This document shows positions 63,662 through 64,000 of a DNA stretch of 64,000 bases, one piece after another. The notes beneath the pieces were generated by a model. The model was given only the letters and a program-made list of their open reading frames with translations. It did no database searches and was not told the DNA's origin. Location: the NCBI GenBank assembly GCA_027494035.1, contig JAOSJQ010000001.1, positions 2,852,001 through 2,916,000 of the forward strand. The letters run 5' to 3'. This DNA is from UTCFX2 sp002050125. GTDB lineage: Bacteria; Chloroflexota; Anaerolineae; Anaerolineales; UBA4823. Within the stretch, counting starts at the first letter, position 1, and each line of letters opens with the position of its first letter. The translations under genes were made by a program, and so were the position numbers.

Positions 63662-64000
63662 TCAGCTTTGCGAGCGCGGCCGGTTGATCGACCAGATCAG
63701 TTCGAGCTGGGGTTGATAAGTCTGGCGGTCGTACATCCCCTCGACATCGACGGTCTTGATGCCGGCGGCTGCGGCTTGCAGATCCACGTCGCACCACATC
63801 TTGTCCTGCACGAAAGCGGCAAGCCGCCCGGTTTTGCCTTCGGCAAGCAGGCGGGCGGCGGTGAGGGCAAAGTTGGCTGCGCCAAGCAGGTCCTGCCCAT
63901 CGGGCGGACCGGTGCGCAGCAGGTAGGTGAGCGATTGCAGGAAGACTTCCTCGCCGGTGATGTGCGCCATGAGCTGTGCGGCGATCATCCCGCTGCCCAC
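63662..64000 (-). CDS. Phosphofructokinase, 3' part (cut by window end)
   Basis: 112 residues of the C-terminal region, with YLLRTGPPDGQDLLGAANFALTAARLLAEGKTGRL matching the PFK end (GYLxRxGxPDxxDxxxAxxxGxxAxxLxxxGxTG). ATP- or PPi-dependence cannot be read from this fragment. Starts outside the window. Confidence 0.8.
   Translation of the reverse strand: MGSGMIAAQLMAHITGEEVFLQSLTYLLRTGPPDGQDLLGAANFALTAARLLAEGKTGRLAAFVQDKMWCDVDLQAAAAGIKTVDVEGMYDRQTYQPQLELIWSINRPRSQS

Overview
The window is GC-rich (roughly 60-65% by eye) and looks like a chromosomal contig from a Chloroflexota bacterium, probably Anaerolineae-like. The reasons are DUF11 wall proteins with an LPGTG tail, lipoproteins with Pro/Thr-rich linkers, META-domain proteins, TATAAT/extended -10 promoters, and the overall family mix. 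This is a judgement from gene content; no marker gene settles it. At least 14 genes-worth of single-base frame breaks occur, nearly all in short G/C homopolymers and in otherwise intact conserved genes. I read them as uncorrected long-read errors rather than gene decay, and I annotate those genes at full length.

Layout. 1-5.6 kb (- strand): a sortase-type DUF11 surface protein, the selenocysteine elongation factor SelB and a long coiled-coil protein. 5.6-10.8 kb (-): a tightly overlapping operon of three complex-I/Mrp antiporter-like membrane proteins led by a beta-propeller lipoprotein. 10.8-13.9 kb (-): a hydantoinase/dihydropyrimidinase, a DUF2270-DUF2179 membrane protein and an unknown. 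14.2-15.4 kb: an intact IS4-type insertion sequence with 18-bp inverted repeats and a perfect 8-bp target duplication, sitting just upstream of the Shine-Dalgarno of a five-META-domain lipoprotein (15.4-17.8 kb).

17.9-34.5 kb (-) is the most interesting region. It is a directional cluster for anaerobic purine use: 8-oxoguanine deaminase-type amidohydrolase, adenine deaminase, GntR regulator, YgeY hydrolase, YgeW carbamoyltransferase, carbamate kinase, and a nucleoside-type BMP/ABC uptake system. Threonine synthase-like and TrpB-like PLP enzymes follow, with a glycosyltransferase between them. A consensus promoter upstream is flanked by two identical TTGTCTGACAA palindromes, which fit the cluster's own GntR protein. 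The gene content parallels the selenium-linked ygeXYW/ssnA/hydA urate cluster. However, ygeX, ygfK and xanthine dehydrogenase are absent from the window, and two other PLP fold-type II enzymes occupy the place where YgeX would be expected.

34.8-41.3 kb: membrane H+-pyrophosphatase, AraC-alkyltransferase, an EamA exporter, an HD-GYP response regulator and a P1 peptidase. 41.3-43.2 kb: tRNA-Lys(CTT), then an AT-richer MvaI/BcnI-type restriction-modification pair. 43.3-45.3 kb: small genes, including two overlapping small ORFs (one Cys-rich) and a LuxR regulator whose promoter contains a LexA-like box. 45.3-51.1 kb: a RecJ-like nuclease, an SLC13 transporter, an ECF sigma/zinc-binding anti-sigma pair and a tandem hairpin repeat array. 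51.2-54.7 kb (+): manC-manB-GDP-mannose 3,5-epimerase, a GDP-sugar supply operon. 54.7-64 kb (-): creatininase-family hydrolase, PH-SHOCT protein, MFS carrier, RNase H-like/TPR protein, an HlyD-FtsX-ATPase (MacAB-like) exporter and the 3' end of a phosphofructokinase gene.
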